64,000 nucleotides of DNA from Leptobrachium leishanense. Taxonomy: Eukaryota > Chordata > Amphibia > Anura > Megophryidae. The notes below the pieces were generated by a model. That model was not told where the DNA came from. It ran no database searches and was given only the letters and a program-made list of their open reading frames with translations. Below, piece after piece: positions 22,568 to 34,131 of this stretch; within the stretch, counting starts at the first letter, position 1; each line of letters begins with the position of its first letter. The translations under genes were made by a program, and so were the position numbers. Location of the stretch: positions 88,253,877 through 88,317,876 of the forward strand of contig CM019063.1 in the NCBI GenBank assembly GCA_009667805.1. Direction: 5' to 3'.

Positions 22568-23888
22568 TACTTTATGATTGGCTTCATAGGTGAGCTGGGC
22601 TTAAGGCCTCGCCAAAGCTAAACCTGCCCTTTGAGTTTAAGCACAAGAAAAGGCAACGTGAGTATCGCTTGCTCTTCTCAAGAGTTGTGCAGGATGGAAA
22701 TGTCTTAATCTACTTCTTAACACCTGCCATTTGGAAGTAGATTTACACTAAGAAAATCAAGCTATGCTACCTGTACACAATATAATTAATACATTGCGTT
22801 CTATTTCCAAAATCTATTCCCCATCCGATCATTTAAAGGAAACATATGGATCTGTTTCATTATGGATGTCCTCTAAAGAGTTGCTATACGACTACAGGCT
22901 AGTTCCAAATATATAATGTATTGCACTTCCTCAGCACATAAATATACCTGAAATTGCTTGGAATGTAATAGCTGTGTTGCTTAACTGCCAGTTAGTTGCC
23001 CCGAATCTAATCATGTTGGGTTTTTTCTACGTTTTTATTTTTTGTTGGTTTTCTGCAGAGTGTTTTATGATGTTAGGGCCCTGCGTAAGCTAAAAATTTA
23101 TCCTAGAAATAAAAAGTACCAAACCATGCTTATCTGGTAAATAACATCAGAAATTTTAATCAACCAGGACGAAAGAAAATGTAAAAAACAATATTCAAAA
23201 AGCACAGCATGAGCAGTAAGACGTAAGAAATGTTTAATACGCTTATAATTTATTTTTAAAGAAAATGGAAATTTACTATAAGGAAAAAAAAATTTAAAAA
23301 TCCAAATTTTAATGTTGTGGTACTGCAAAAATAACTACCTGCATTGGAGACTAGGAACGAATAGTTGGGAATTTGTAAAACAGGAAAGGACGGTGATAGA
23401 GTCCAAGCCACAGGACATTATTTAATGCTGCAAGCTGATTCTCTGTGTCCATAACATCTTAATGTGTTGCTTCTGCTCCAGCAAATGTAATAACCAACCT
23501 GTCCATCATGTCTCTGCTTTTATCTGCTCTCGATGTGAATCAAGATGATGGACGCACTTCACACTTGTTCTTTTGTGGGTACAGTACATTTCATGTTAAT
23601 TCCCACAGCACAAAATGTGCAATGTCATGCTCTTTCTTATTTTTCAAAGTTTTCATCCATACCTCAACAATTTACAAAGTGAAATAGATTCCTGCTTTTA
23701 AAGCACTTCATAGAGAAAGTAAAATACTATACACAAGTACAGTTTACAACAGCAAGACTTGAGCAGTCTTTTTTCCTCTATTTCCCCCCCTGAAAATCCA
23801 TTTATCAACACCTTTCAGCACTTGGAAATCTGCATACCCATAAACTCAAACTGAATCGATATAGCCGATATTTCCATTAAAAGGTATA
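22568..23888. other. Intron, nothing recognised
   Basis: About 1.3 kb of AT-rich sequence without supported features. Confidence 0.5.
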
Positions 23889-24311
23889 CAGGTTGAGCCC
23901 CCCTTATGCTGAAGTCTAAAATACAGAAAGCTCTGAAGTCTGGAATTTTTGGAGCCTTCCAGATTTTAGTAATACCAATTTAGGGGTGCTCCGGACTGGT
24001 CCTGCCGCTCAGGAACCCAAGTCAAGAGCGCTGCAGCAGAACACAGGGAATGCTGGAAGTCTCTGGACAGCCCCAGCATGTCACTTGCATCTCTGAGTCA
24101 TGCTGACTCCGTGCATCATGCCTGTCGAGTAACCCCGCACAATGCTCCTAAAGTGTGTGCTGGAGGCGGGAGTAGGAAGGGGATCACGGCTCTTCTGCTG
24201 AGATATCCTTCCTACCAGGCATCGGATTGTCCCGGGTTCGGATATCTGGAATAATCGTAAATCCAGGATGCTTGGGTTCATGAACATTCCAGATAAAAGG
24301 TACTCAACCAG
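23889..24311. mobile_element. pogo/Tigger-like MITE with TA target
   Basis: TA at 23887-23888 and 24312-24313. The left end CAGGTTGAGCCCCCCTTATG and the reversed right end CTGGTTGAGTACCTTTTATC are inverted repeats. Inner GTCTGGAATTTTTGG-type words are shared with 19752-20148. It has no coding capacity. Confidence 0.8.
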
Positions 24312-24769
24312 TAGCAAAGAGAGACGATATTTGAGCCAAATTTATATCAGGGATCAAAATTCCGATAATCGCAAATTTGAATCTCCTAAACCAAAAGATG
24401 TCCGAAATGCTGCCGAAAACAGGTGCCAATTTCTGCTATCAGGCTGAATTAAATCAAGACAATGGTTTGTCACTAACCTGTGAAATGCCAAAAACTGAAC
24501 AAAAGATTTCAAATTTTAAGATACAGTAGTCTACATATTGCCAAGTCTCTTATGTTTTCCAGCTTACAACCACCAATGTTCACAAAAGTTGAAGACCATG
24601 CTAAAAATTGCTGTTGTTACAACTACTGTGCAGTAAACTGGCTATCCATAGTAAGACAATTCAACAATGGCAGGTGAAATTGCTGCAAACAACACTGAAC
24701 AACGGTACCAGCGTTTTTCTTCCATAAAATGAGCAAACTACAACTATTCTCCATTTTCTCATGTGACAC
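24312..24769. other. Intron, nothing recognised
   Basis: No supported feature. Confidence 0.5.
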
Positions 24770-24965
24770 GGCAGGAGACGCCTCCATGGAGTCCTATGGA
24801 CTCCATGGAACGGATACTTGGGATGGCGCGGTAGCGCTGCCCCCAGTGTCTGCGAACCTAGCGGCAGCTACGGTGCAGGCTGCTAGACTGGGCGCCTGCC
24901 CCGCAATTGCTAATTTTTCCACTTAGCATCCTGGTTTTAACAAGAGGCATCTGATAGTGCCCATT
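24770..24965 (+). repeat. Dispersed repeat shared with 39714-39930
   Basis: The run from TCCATGGAGTCCTATGGACT through GATGGCGCGGTAGCGCTG to the CACCTGCCC-like end matches 39714-39930 with scattered changes. CG content is well above the flanks. The larger element at 39095-39970 suggests this is one fragment of it. Confidence 0.7.
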
Positions 24966-26289
24966 GTTTGCAACTCAGGTGACTATACTTTAGTGGGTTT
25001 CAAATGGAGATCTTCATTGACCTCTGACAGAAACAATGGTAAAAACAACTCTACACAACTTTAACTGAAACAATGGTAGCAACTACAATGAAATGTACCC
25101 TGAATAACTTTTTCAGAATTACAACTGAACGAAGAGTACAAAGTGTGGCAAACTATTTTGGAAGTTCCCTAATTAGAAAAATGCCAGTTCCCCCAAAGTT
25201 CACTGAACTATATCCAGCATTAATTTAATGATTAATGTTTGTGGGGAAAAAAAAACAACAACATTGACATTCGCACAACCTAATAATGGTACTCATCGAA
25301 GTTTATCCCAGGGAACAAGGAATGCCATCTTATCTCCGAAAGCGAGGCACATCTTATAATAAAAGCGTGTGTATGTGTGTGTGAGATATAAGATATAAAA
25401 ACACATTGACAATTGTTATCTATTAAAAGGTTTACATTTCGGCGATTTAATTTCAATGTAAGCATATTTTGCAATATATTATTATATATTTCATGGTTTT
25501 TATTTTCTTTTAAGCAAGGAAATGCCACAGTAATAAATAATAAAGTTACATTTCAGCACATTTTCCTAATTTAAATTAAAAAAAGTAGCATCAACAATCC
25601 TGCATTAATAAATTGCTTTCCCCAATTTAAAGGATGCACTGCAGGCTTTTTCTTCATCAGTCTTGTTTGTGGTTATTTTGTTGCCAGTCTATCATTTTCC
25701 TCAGTGTGCTGCATTCCATAACAGCTGATATGCAGATACGCGGAGATCCTACACATTACCAGTATTTCAGCAAATCATTTTTCTATGTTAGCCCACACAA
25801 AACATGTGGTTACTGGAAGGCTGACAAGTTGTTATTTTTTTTTTTCTTCATATATTTTTTTCATTTTTCTTACTTTAAATGTCCTGCTTGTTTTTAATGG
25901 AGAAGCTCAGGGGAAACCAAACATGGTGGGCACTTAACAACACTGTCTCATCATTAAACATGTGTGATCGATTGTCATCTCCATTCATAGGGCTCCTTTC
26001 TGTTAATGCATGGAGCATTAAATCCAGTGAAGTGAAAGATTTTGCCTGTTTTGATATCTTATTAAACAAGAAAACCAGGTTTATTGATATGTGACAAAAA
26101 AAAGGACAACATATTTTTTCACAAAAGAATTAATAGAAGACATAATATTCTTCAACGAATTGAAGGTGAAGGAGCTATGTCCAAAAAATATTAGTTGCTT
26201 TGGCATGCCACCCCAAAAATTAACCCAGTAAAACCGTTTATTGCATGGGAAAAACCATTATTTATATATATTATACTAATAATACACTT
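24966..26289. other. Intron, nothing recognised
   Basis: AT-rich. Frames at 25634-25897 and 25879-26094 show no family resemblance. Confidence 0.5.
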
Positions 26290-26545
26290 GACTGTTAACC
26301 CCTTCACTATGATGGCATTTTCCAGAATAAACACTACTAGGAACCTTTTTAATTAATTATACAGTGAAAATATTTGGGAATATTCCCAATTTATTTCTTT
26401 CTGTAATAACCTCATCGGCAGGCAGACGTTGCCATCTGCTGGCCAAAAGGAGTTACTGTAGTTCTGGCCTTCATGAAGGATCAGCTAGGGAGATGTAATC
26501 TAGACATCTCACCAACTGGATTTAAAAGGTTCCTTGGTGCAAAAA
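26290..26545 (+). repeat. Dispersed repeat fragment shared with 39095-39290 and 56340-56510
   Basis: Words GGAATATTCCCAATTTATTT, CGGCAGGCAGACGTTGCC and GGAGTTACTGTAGTTCTGG recur in diverged form at 39095-39290 (same strand) and at 56340-56510 (reversed). They are three fragments of one unclassified repeat. Confidence 0.65.
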
Positions 26546-26841
26546 CGTTAGCGACATTTTTTTTCTGGAGCCCAAATGCAAACATATCTTCTTTCCAATA
26601 AACGAAAGTCTTTTTCATTTCTCCTGTGGGACACCATATCGACTATACTAGATATTGGGGTACCAGGAGGAAAAATCCTAACATATATCACAAAGTACAC
26701 AAATATTAAAAAAATGGTTCGACTGCACTCATGGGTATAAGGTCTGAATAAATAAATAAGATGATACTTATCTTGAGGTTGATGTTTATTCCAGGGTCGA
26801 TATAAAATGACCCCCAAGTATTATTCTCCCTTGTATGTTTT
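26546..26841. other. Intron, nothing recognised
   Basis: No supported feature. Confidence 0.45.
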
Positions 26842-27290
26842 CTCCAGGAAAGTAGTGTAAAAATCCACTGAGGATTCCAAGGAAAGGACGTTTATAAATT
26901 CAATGATTCGGGGATATTGGCAAAAGTTACGCCAAAATGCAATGATCTGGGTAATCAAAACATTTATTAAAATAATAAAAACATGTTAACAATTGTAATC
27001 CAGCGCGTTTCGTCATGTGACTTTTTCAAGGATTGTATTTGTATAATCCTTGAAAAAGTCACATGACGAAACGTGTTTCAAGGATTATACTAGTATAATC
27101 CTGGAAAAAGTCACATGACGAAACGCATTGGATTACAATTGTTAACATGTTTTTATTATTTTAATAAATGTTTTGATTACCCAGATCATTGCATTTTGGC
27201 GTAACTTTTTGCCAATATCCCCGAATCATTGAATTTATAAATGTCCTTTCCTTGGAATCTTCAGTGGATTTTTGCACCACTTTCCTGGAG
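26842..27290. repeat. Near-perfect 200-bp-arm palindrome with hammerhead-like motifs at its centre
   Basis: The left arm starts CTCCAGGAAAGTAGTGT and the right arm ends CCACTTTCCTGGAG. The arms (about 26842-27030 and 27100-27290) are reverse complements with only a few differences. The centre carries one inverted and two direct copies of a motif: CTTGAAA or CTGGAAA, then a GTCA-CAT-TGAC hairpin, then GAAACG. Each arm has AATAAA-like sequence (TTTAATAAATG) outside the motif. A transcript would fold into a long hairpin. Confidence 0.85.
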
Positions 27291-27305
27291 TGGATGGAAA
27301 GTTAA

Positions 27306-27725
27306 TGGATGGCTGCCAAATCTTATGTGCAAAATCACAAGGGCTGGCTTGCGAACCTCGTAAAGGTTCCCTCAGATTTGCAATCTCTTTGTCCTAGCAC
27401 TCAGACTTCCCTGTTTCTCCCTTCCCTTACAGAGTTGGTGGAACCGGTGAACTGGCAACTTGCTAATGAGGAGACTTTGTTGGTGTCTGATAAGGATAGG
27501 GAGCGCTTTACACAGACATGGTTTTACTGGTTTCAGTTTGTGAGTGGCCTGCGGAACCTCACACGCACTCCTAAACTGCAATCATTCATGTACGTCTGCT
27601 TTACTAACTGACGTTGGAAGACAAATTCTGGGTGGTAGCTCATTCTGGTTGGGATTCTAGTCCCCTCCCACCTTTCCCTGCCCCCCACCTCCTGTGGTAT
27701 GTGTTGGTAGATGTTATTGTTGTAT
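27306..27725 (+). pseudogene. L1/Tx1-like LINE ORF2 C-terminal remnant
   Basis: A frame at 27309-27611 reads DKDRERFTQTWFYWFQF followed by VSGLRNLTRTPKL. The RERFT-TW---F string resembles the extreme C-terminus of Tx1/L1-like ORF2 in amphibians. A pyrimidine-rich 3' UTR-like block follows (CCCTCCCACCTTTCCCTGCC). It is directly followed by the CR1 element, and a similar pyrimidine-rich block on the far side (32283-32500) may be the rest of its 3' UTR. Confidence 0.5.
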
Positions 27726-28157
27726 GTATGCTCACAAGGGCTTGTTGTCAGTGGTCTACTTCCTAAGTGGGCTATTTTTAAGTGGAGTTTAAAAACAGGA
27801 ATTCTACCTGTACTGGTCTGTGGTTTGTATCTCTAGAGGGAGAGAAACTTCTGGTTTATTTATCAATTTGTTTAAATCCTCTTTGGTTTTTTTTTTCTTT
27901 TTTTTTTTCTGTTGTGCTTTTTAGTTGTTTTTTTTTCCCTGAGTGGCTGGTGACTTGTTAATTTGGGGGCGTGTAGCCTGTCAGGTGATTTCACTTGTAT
28001 GGCTACATAAACTCAATGGCAGCTCACTGAGCTTGCTCACAAGGGCTTGTTGTCAGTGGTCTACTTCCTAAGTGGGCTATTTTTAAGTGGAGTTTAAAAA
28101 CAGGAGTTCAAATAACAGGTACAAATTGTGATATATATTTGCTCTCTTGTTGTGGGT

Positions 28158-28980
28158 ATGAGTGTTAGCAAGCTTGAAGGTTTGACCCAGTGCACATCCT
28201 GCTGCATGTATGCATGTCTGGAGGAATCCTTCCAGGGTCCATATCTCTGTAGCAGGTGTGAACGTGTAGCTCTTCTGGAAGCTCTTATTGGAGATCTGGA
28301 AGGGCAAATCGTAACGCTGAGGCAGATTGACAATCTTGAAAGGAGCCTGCTTCTCACGGAGCAAAGTATAGTTGAGGAATCTAGGGGTGTGGGAGGAGTG
28401 GAGTTAACCGGGGAACAGGTTGGTAGCTGGGTGTCAGTGACACGTGGTAGCAGGGGGGGAAGAGAGAAAAGGTTGGCTAGTCCTGATCTTGCGCACACCA
28501 ACAGATTGCCCCTTTGAGCGAAGATGTTGGGTGCATCAGCTCAGGTGTAGCAGTACTGGAGGCTGCTCCCTCTAACAGCCGGGGGATCAGCCCACCAAGT
28601 AAGGGAGGGATAAAAGAGGCAAGTAAGCCTAGACAGGTTGTGGTGGTAGGGGACTCTATTATTAAGAGAGTAGACAGGGTAATCTGTCACGCTGATCGCC
28701 TTAACCGGACAGTTTGCTGTCTGCCGGGTGCCCGTGTTAGGCATGTGGTTGACAGAGTTGATAGATTATTGGGAGGGGTGGAGATGACCCAGCTGTCATG
28801 GTCCATATTGGTACCAATGACAAAGTAAGCGGAAGATGGAAGGACCTGAAGAATGATTTCAGGGAATTAGGAAGTAAACTGAAGAAGAGGTCCTCCAAGG
28901 TAGTATTTTCTGAGATCCTACCTTGCCACGTGCTACAGTGGAAAGGCAGCGGGAGATTAGGAGGTCAATGCGTGGCTTAA
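28158..28980 (+). pseudogene. CR1 ORF1: zinc-finger-like and SGNH-esterase protein, broken
   Basis: Begins MSVSKLEG, then CTSCCMYAC and YLCSRC provide two C-x2-C pairs, followed by a leucine-rich segment likely to be coiled coil (LLEALIGDLEGQIVTL). After a frameshift near 28510 comes VVVVGDSIIKRVDR, the GDS block of SGNH esterases. After another shift near 28800 comes VHIGTND, the G-ND block. CR1 ORF1 proteins are known to combine a zinc finger with an esterase domain and to bind the element RNA. At least two frameshifts make this copy non-functional. Confidence 0.8.
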
Positions 28981-29280
28981 AGCTTGGTGCAGGAAGGAGG
29001 GCTTTGGGTTTTTAGAGCACTGGGCTCATTTTGCACTGGGGTACAATCTGTATAGTTGTGATAGATTGCACCTGAATGGAAGAGGTCTGCTGTGCTAGGA
29101 GAGGGATGGTTAAAAGGTTGGAGGAGACTTTAAACTAGTGGAAGGGGGGAGGGATACAGTATCTTACAAAATGGAGACAGAGAAGATAGCGCAAGGGTTT
29201 CAGCTCAGACTAAGGGGGGGAGCTGGGGGGGATGGGTAATGTCAGAACAGTGGGACATGTAATGTAAAGTCGCATTCAGC

Positions 29281-32270
29281 ATGTGTGGGTAGAGACAACA
29301 TTAAATGTATGCTTGCTAATGCAAGAGCCTTAATAACAAGATGGGGGAACTAGAGGTAATAGCATACACTAAGCAATACGACATTATAGGAATAACAGAA
29401 ACGTGGTGGGACGAAACGCATGACTGGGCTGTAAATTTAAACGGTTATACATTGTTTAGAAAGGATAGGAAACATAAGAAAGGGGGTGGAGTGTGTTTAT
29501 ATGTAAATCAGGATTTAAAGCCTAATATTACACAACTGGAAAGCGATGAGGGAAATGTGGAATCCTTATGGGTAAATATTTCGTTGGGGAATAAACAGGG
29601 AAGTCAACTATTGGTTGGCATATGCTATAAACCACCTAATATATAATAATGAGGAAGAACAACTGTTAGAGCAAATTAGGAAGGCTGCAGATCATGGTAG
29701 CACTTTAATTAGTGGAGATTTTAATTACCCGGACATTAATTGGGATAGTGGGACTAGTAATTCAGTGAAGGGAATCCGGTTTCTGAATTTTTAAATGATA
29801 CCTTCATGTCACAACTGGTAGAAACACAACTAGAGAGGATAACTGTCTGGACCTGGTTATAACAAATAATGTGGATCTTTTCTCAAATATTAATGTAAAG
29901 GAACAGTTGGAAACAGTGACCATAATATGGTGACTTTTGAAATAAACTCAAAAAAACACATTCATAGGGGGCATGCTAAAACATATAATTTTAAAAAGGC
30001 CAACTTTATTAAAATAAAGGAAGCTCTCAATGTCATTGACTGGCAGAAACTCTTTCACGGAAAAACACTGAGGATAAGTGGAATATCTTTAAACTAACAT
30101 TAGAAAAGTACACGTCACAATATATTCCACTGGTTAATAAATATAAAGAAACAGACTGAAACCAATGTGGCTTAGTAGGAAGGTAACTAAGGAAATGAAA
30201 AATAAAAAGAAGGCATTTAAAGCTTTTAAATCTGATAAATCTGAGGCATCCTATAAAGCATATAGGGCAGCCATAAAGCATGTAAAAATGCGATCAGATG
30301 GGCTAAACTAGAAAATGAAAAGAGAAATAGCCAAATTAGCAAGACCAACCCTAAAAGATTCTTTAGGTACATAAATTCTAAAAACCCAAGAGTGAAAATG
30401 TAGGTTCACTAAAATCTGAGTCAGGACTTATTGTTAACTGAAGATCAGGATAAGGCAGAAATTTTGAATGATTATTTTTCTTCAGTATTTATCAAAGAGA
30501 ACCTATAACAGGAGACATGCAATTCATTAATAAAAACTTACTAATACAAAGTGTGGTTGACTCAGACAAGGTTTTGCAGAAATTAAACAATGTGAATGTG
30601 AATAAAGCCCTAGGGCCAGATGGAATTCACCCGCGAGTACTGAGAGAGCTATGTGTTGAAATATGTAAACCACTGTTCTTAATCTTTCAAGATTCTTTTC
30701 TTTCAGGAATAGTACCAGAGGATTGGAGAAAAGCTGACGTCGTCCCTATATTTAAGAAAGTTTAAAATTTGTGCCTGGAATTATAGACCTGTGAGCTTAA
30801 CATCTGTGGCTGGAAAGTATTCGAGGGGTTACTAAGGGATAATATTCAGGAATTTATTGGGAGGTATAATGTTATTGGCAAAAATCAGCATGGTTTCATG
30901 AAACACAGATCATGTCAGACTAACCTAATTACGTTCTATGAGGAAGTAAGTAGAAGTATAGATCGGTTGGTCGCAGTGGATGTGATTTACTTAGATTTTG
31001 CCAAAGCTTTCGACACAGTTCCACACAAAAGGTTACTATTTAAATTAAGAAAATTGGTCTAGATGAAAATACTTGTTCTTGGATAGAAAACTGGCTAAAA
31101 GATAGGGTACAGAGAGTGGTCATAAATGGTACATTTTCAAGATGGACACCAGTGGTAAGCGGTGTCCCTCAGGGGTCTGTTATAGGACAATACTATTCAA
31201 TTTATTTATAAATGACCTTGAGATAGGCATTGAAAGTCATGTATCAGTGTTTGCAGATGACACAAAACTAGGAAATGTAATACAATGTGAGCAGGATGTT
31301 ACTTCGCTGCAGAGGGATTTAGATAGATTGGGGGACTGGCACTTAAATGGCAGATGAAATTTAATGTAGATAAATGCAAAGTTATGCACTTTGGAGTGAA
31401 GAACACACAAGTAATTTATACCCTAAATGGTACGGAGTTAGGGAAATCCAAGCAGGAGAAGGATTTGGGAATAATCATAGACTTCAAACTAAGTAACAAT
31501 GTGCAATGTCAAACAGCAGCTGCCAAGGCAAGCAAAGTATTGGCATGCATTAAAAGGGGAGTTCACTCACGGGATGAAAACATAATTTTGCCTGTGTATA
31601 AATCAATGGTCAGGCCGCACCTTGAATATGCCGTGCAATTTTGGGCACCGTCTTAAAAAAAGATATTATAGCGTTAGAAAAAGTGCAGAGACGGGCAACT
31701 AAATTAATAAGGGGATGGAAGGGTTAAGTTATGATGCAAGACTAACCAGCTTAAACTGTTTAGTTTAGAGAAACGGCGCCTTAGAGGGGATCTGATAACC
31801 TTATATAAATATATACGGGGCCATTATCAACCATTGTCTGATAACCTATTCATTAACAGGTCTACATAGGACAAGGGGTCATCCATTTAGACTGGAAGAA
31901 AGAAAATTTAGCTTAAAGCATAGGAAGGGTTATTTTACGGTGAGAACAATAAAGCTGTGGAATTCTCTGCCTGTTGAGGTGGTTGGGTCAGAGTCTGTAC
32001 AGACTTTTAAAACGAACTGGATGACTTCCTGCAGACACAGAATATTAAGGGTTATAATATTTAATATGTGGGTAAAAGCTTCTTGATCCAAGGAGAAATC
32101 TGACTGCCATTCTGGGGTCAAGAAGGAATTTTTTCCAGTATGTTGCATATTGGCAAGCATTTCAGACTGGGTTTTTTGCCTTCTTTTGGATCAACAGCAG
32201 TAGGTTATGTGGGAGAGGCTGAACCCGATGGACGCATGTCTTTTTTCAGCCTATATAACTATGTAACTAT
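29281..32270 (+). pseudogene. CR1 ORF2: apurinic-like endonuclease and reverse transcriptase, broken
   Basis: The endonuclease part at 29341-29760 shows IIGITETWWDE, GGGVCLYV and SGDFNYPDINW. Reverse-transcriptase blocks follow in order: KALGPDGIHPRVLREL, YRPVSLTSV, LDFAKAFDTVPH, SGVPQGSV and the catalytic FADDTKL (about 31254). The C-terminal part includes KCKVMHFG and a W-SLP-EVV block near 31960. The protein runs through all three frames because of many one- or two-base indels. It could not be translated as one product, although most domains are otherwise well preserved. Confidence 0.88.
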
Positions 32271-32282
32271 GTAACTACTATG

Positions 32283-32597
32283 TGTGTAATATTTATTTAT
32301 TTATTTTCATCCGTCCTTTCCCTCCCCCCTTGCTCTTCCACTCCCTCCACTTTCTTCTCTCTCTTTCCACTGACTTGCACCTGGGCCTGATGGGCTAGGA
32401 CGAAGAACATCTGGTTTTATGACACAGCTGTGACATGATTCACTATTATTTTCCTTTATTTAACTGCCTTTTGCTGGTCCCCCCCCCCACCGGTGTGTCA
32501 GATCTTGTAATCATCCATGCTCGCTACTTTGATCTCTGGACTTAACCTTTGTTCTGTTTGATTTCTTGTACTGTATTGTTCTATATTTACTAATTGC
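32283..32597. other. Pyrimidine-rich block, possible 3' UTR of the interrupted L1/Tx1 remnant
   Basis: CCTTTCCCTCCCCCCTTGCT and similar runs lie directly after the CR1 tail. Their composition resembles 27660-27700 on the other side of CR1. This is consistent with CR1 having inserted into an older LINE 3' UTR, but that is an inference. Confidence 0.35.
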
Positions 32598-32599
32598 AA

Positions 32600-32691
32600 A
32601 TTGCTTGGTGATTGCAGGTTTCCCAAGGGAATCCTTAAAACCTGGCCTGTTAGTGGTCCCTGAGGACCAGGGTTGGGGATCACTGGTCTAC
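32600..32691. mobile_element. Right part of a CAGTGTTTCCCAACC-type hAT MITE
   Basis: GGTTTCCCAAGGGAATCC, AAACCTGGCCTGTTAG and GAGGACCAGGGTTGGGG match the right halves at 22384-22567 and 51476-52967. It ends near ATCACTG; the left half is missing. Confidence 0.65.
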
Positions 32692-33018
32692 AAGACGGCT
32701 CAGAATATGTGTATGGAACAAACATAATTCACAGATTTTGAGCCTTCCTGCAGGGGCACGCTAAGGTGGCTCTATGGTTAACCTTAGCCTAATACCAGTC
32801 CTGTTCACCATAGACATCCAAAACAGTTAAAATATAATGCTCCACTGGATTATAGATAAGATTATACACAGGTGTGTCTACTGTGGTTAAAATAAAATCT
32901 CTTTGTCAATTCAACATAGAATACTAAATCAATTATGAAGTGAACCTAGAGCGATCCTTGCAGACATATACATTTTTAATAATTCCCAATGAAACAAAAA
33001 CGCCTTCCACACAACTAT
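32692..33018. other. Intron, nothing recognised
   Basis: No supported feature. Confidence 0.45.
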
Positions 33019-33201
33019 CAGGGTTATTCAGAGAGAGGTGAAAAATAGGAGAATGACTGGAGAATGGAAAATTCTAGGCCAAAATAGCCGATTCGGAAAG
33101 TGAGATGAATGGGAGAATTTTTCTGGTTTGGATATTTTGACCTAAAATTTTTCCATTCTCCAGTCATTCTCCTGCTTTTCACCGCTCTCTGAATAACCCT
33201 G
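33019..33201. mobile_element. Short palindromic MITE with CAGGGTTATTCAGAGAG ends
   Basis: At 183 bp it is almost entirely an inverted repeat. The left end CAGGGTTATTCAGAGAGAGG pairs with CGCTCTCTGAATAACCCTG. Inner arms GGAGAATGACTGGAGAATGG and CCATTCTCCAGTCATTCTCC also pair. TA follows the right end. A second copy is at 36882-37069. Confidence 0.9.
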
Positions 33202-33429
33202 TATATCTCACTCTTGTTTGAAAAGACCTTTATGCCAATGTACATTGAGAAACCAGAGCAGGAGTGCTACTTTGCAGTTTCTCCTGCTCTGACTACTGGC
33301 ATGCTGAGGAAGCATAGCATCAATGTGATCACAGTGGTCAGATCAAACGATTGCCCGTAATGCGATGACCACAAACTAGCATGATGAATTGCCAGCGAAA
33401 TATGGTGATCTTCCACGACAGTGAACTCC

Positions 33430-34090
33430 GCATAGAGAAGAAATGGTTAATCTATTCAGAGAACACAGAACAGCACCGAAATGTCAGGGAAATGCCTTGT
33501 TTTTGGATGGTTTCATTCAGCAGTTTTAATCAGGTGAATCCTATAGGTTTCAATGTAAAAAATATTCTAGGTTTTTAATAAATATTTATTAAACCATTTA
33601 TTCTTTTCATTTGCAGCAATAAGTTTCTTTATTTATTTTTTTAGGATTTTTTAGGCATTTTTCAGGATTTTTTGGGCAATTTGTTTTTGCCGATTTTTTT
33701 TAAATAGCTTTTTTTTCTGTAACAGACCTTTTTATTATTATTCAAAGGACCTGATATATTATTTCCAGGCATTTTCATCCAGTAGTTTTTTTGCAAATGC
33801 GTTTTAAAAGTTAAGGAGGTTTTTTTATACCCCATTTGGTGGCTTGTCGGCTTTTTCCAGCAGCTGGTCAGCGCATCAGAGCATCAGCGCCTTTTTTCTG
33901 TGGTTTTTCCATTCGATTCAGCGGTTTTACACAGTTTGGCAGCTTTTGGCAGCTTTTCCCTGCACTTCAGGAACTCTGCGGCGTATGCTGAATTCACTGC
34001 ACGTTCGGCAAATTTGACTCCCCAAAGTGCAGGGAACGAAAGAGCACTGAAATTCCAGTGCAATTTTGGTGCTCTTTGAATAAACCTGTA
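33430..34090 (-). mobile_element. CAGGGTTATTC-family MITE, reverse orientation
   Basis: Reversed relative to 17132-18059. It starts in the CATAGAGAAG...TATTCAGAGAACAC block, crosses a T-rich centre and the CTGAATTCACTGCA block, and ends CTCTTTGAATAAACCTGTA. The outermost right terminus of the standard orientation is missing. Confidence 0.75.
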
Positions 34091-34131
34091 TGTAGATGGT
34101 GATTGTTATACCCTAGAAGTCAAAGTGTTAA

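Larger units (their letters stand above)
27729..32282 (+). mobile_element. Nearly full-length CR1 LINE, frameshifted
   Basis: The element has a 5' region, an ORF1 with zinc-finger-like cysteines and an esterase domain, an ORF2 with endonuclease and reverse transcriptase, and a 3' end of ACTATGTA octamers (about 32257-32276). That is the standard CR1 plan, at about 4.5 kb. A 72-base block, GCTCACAAGGGCTTGTTGTC onward, is repeated almost exactly at 27729-27800 and 28034-28105. This suggests tandem 5' units of about 305 bp. Both ORFs are interrupted by short indels. Confidence 0.88.
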
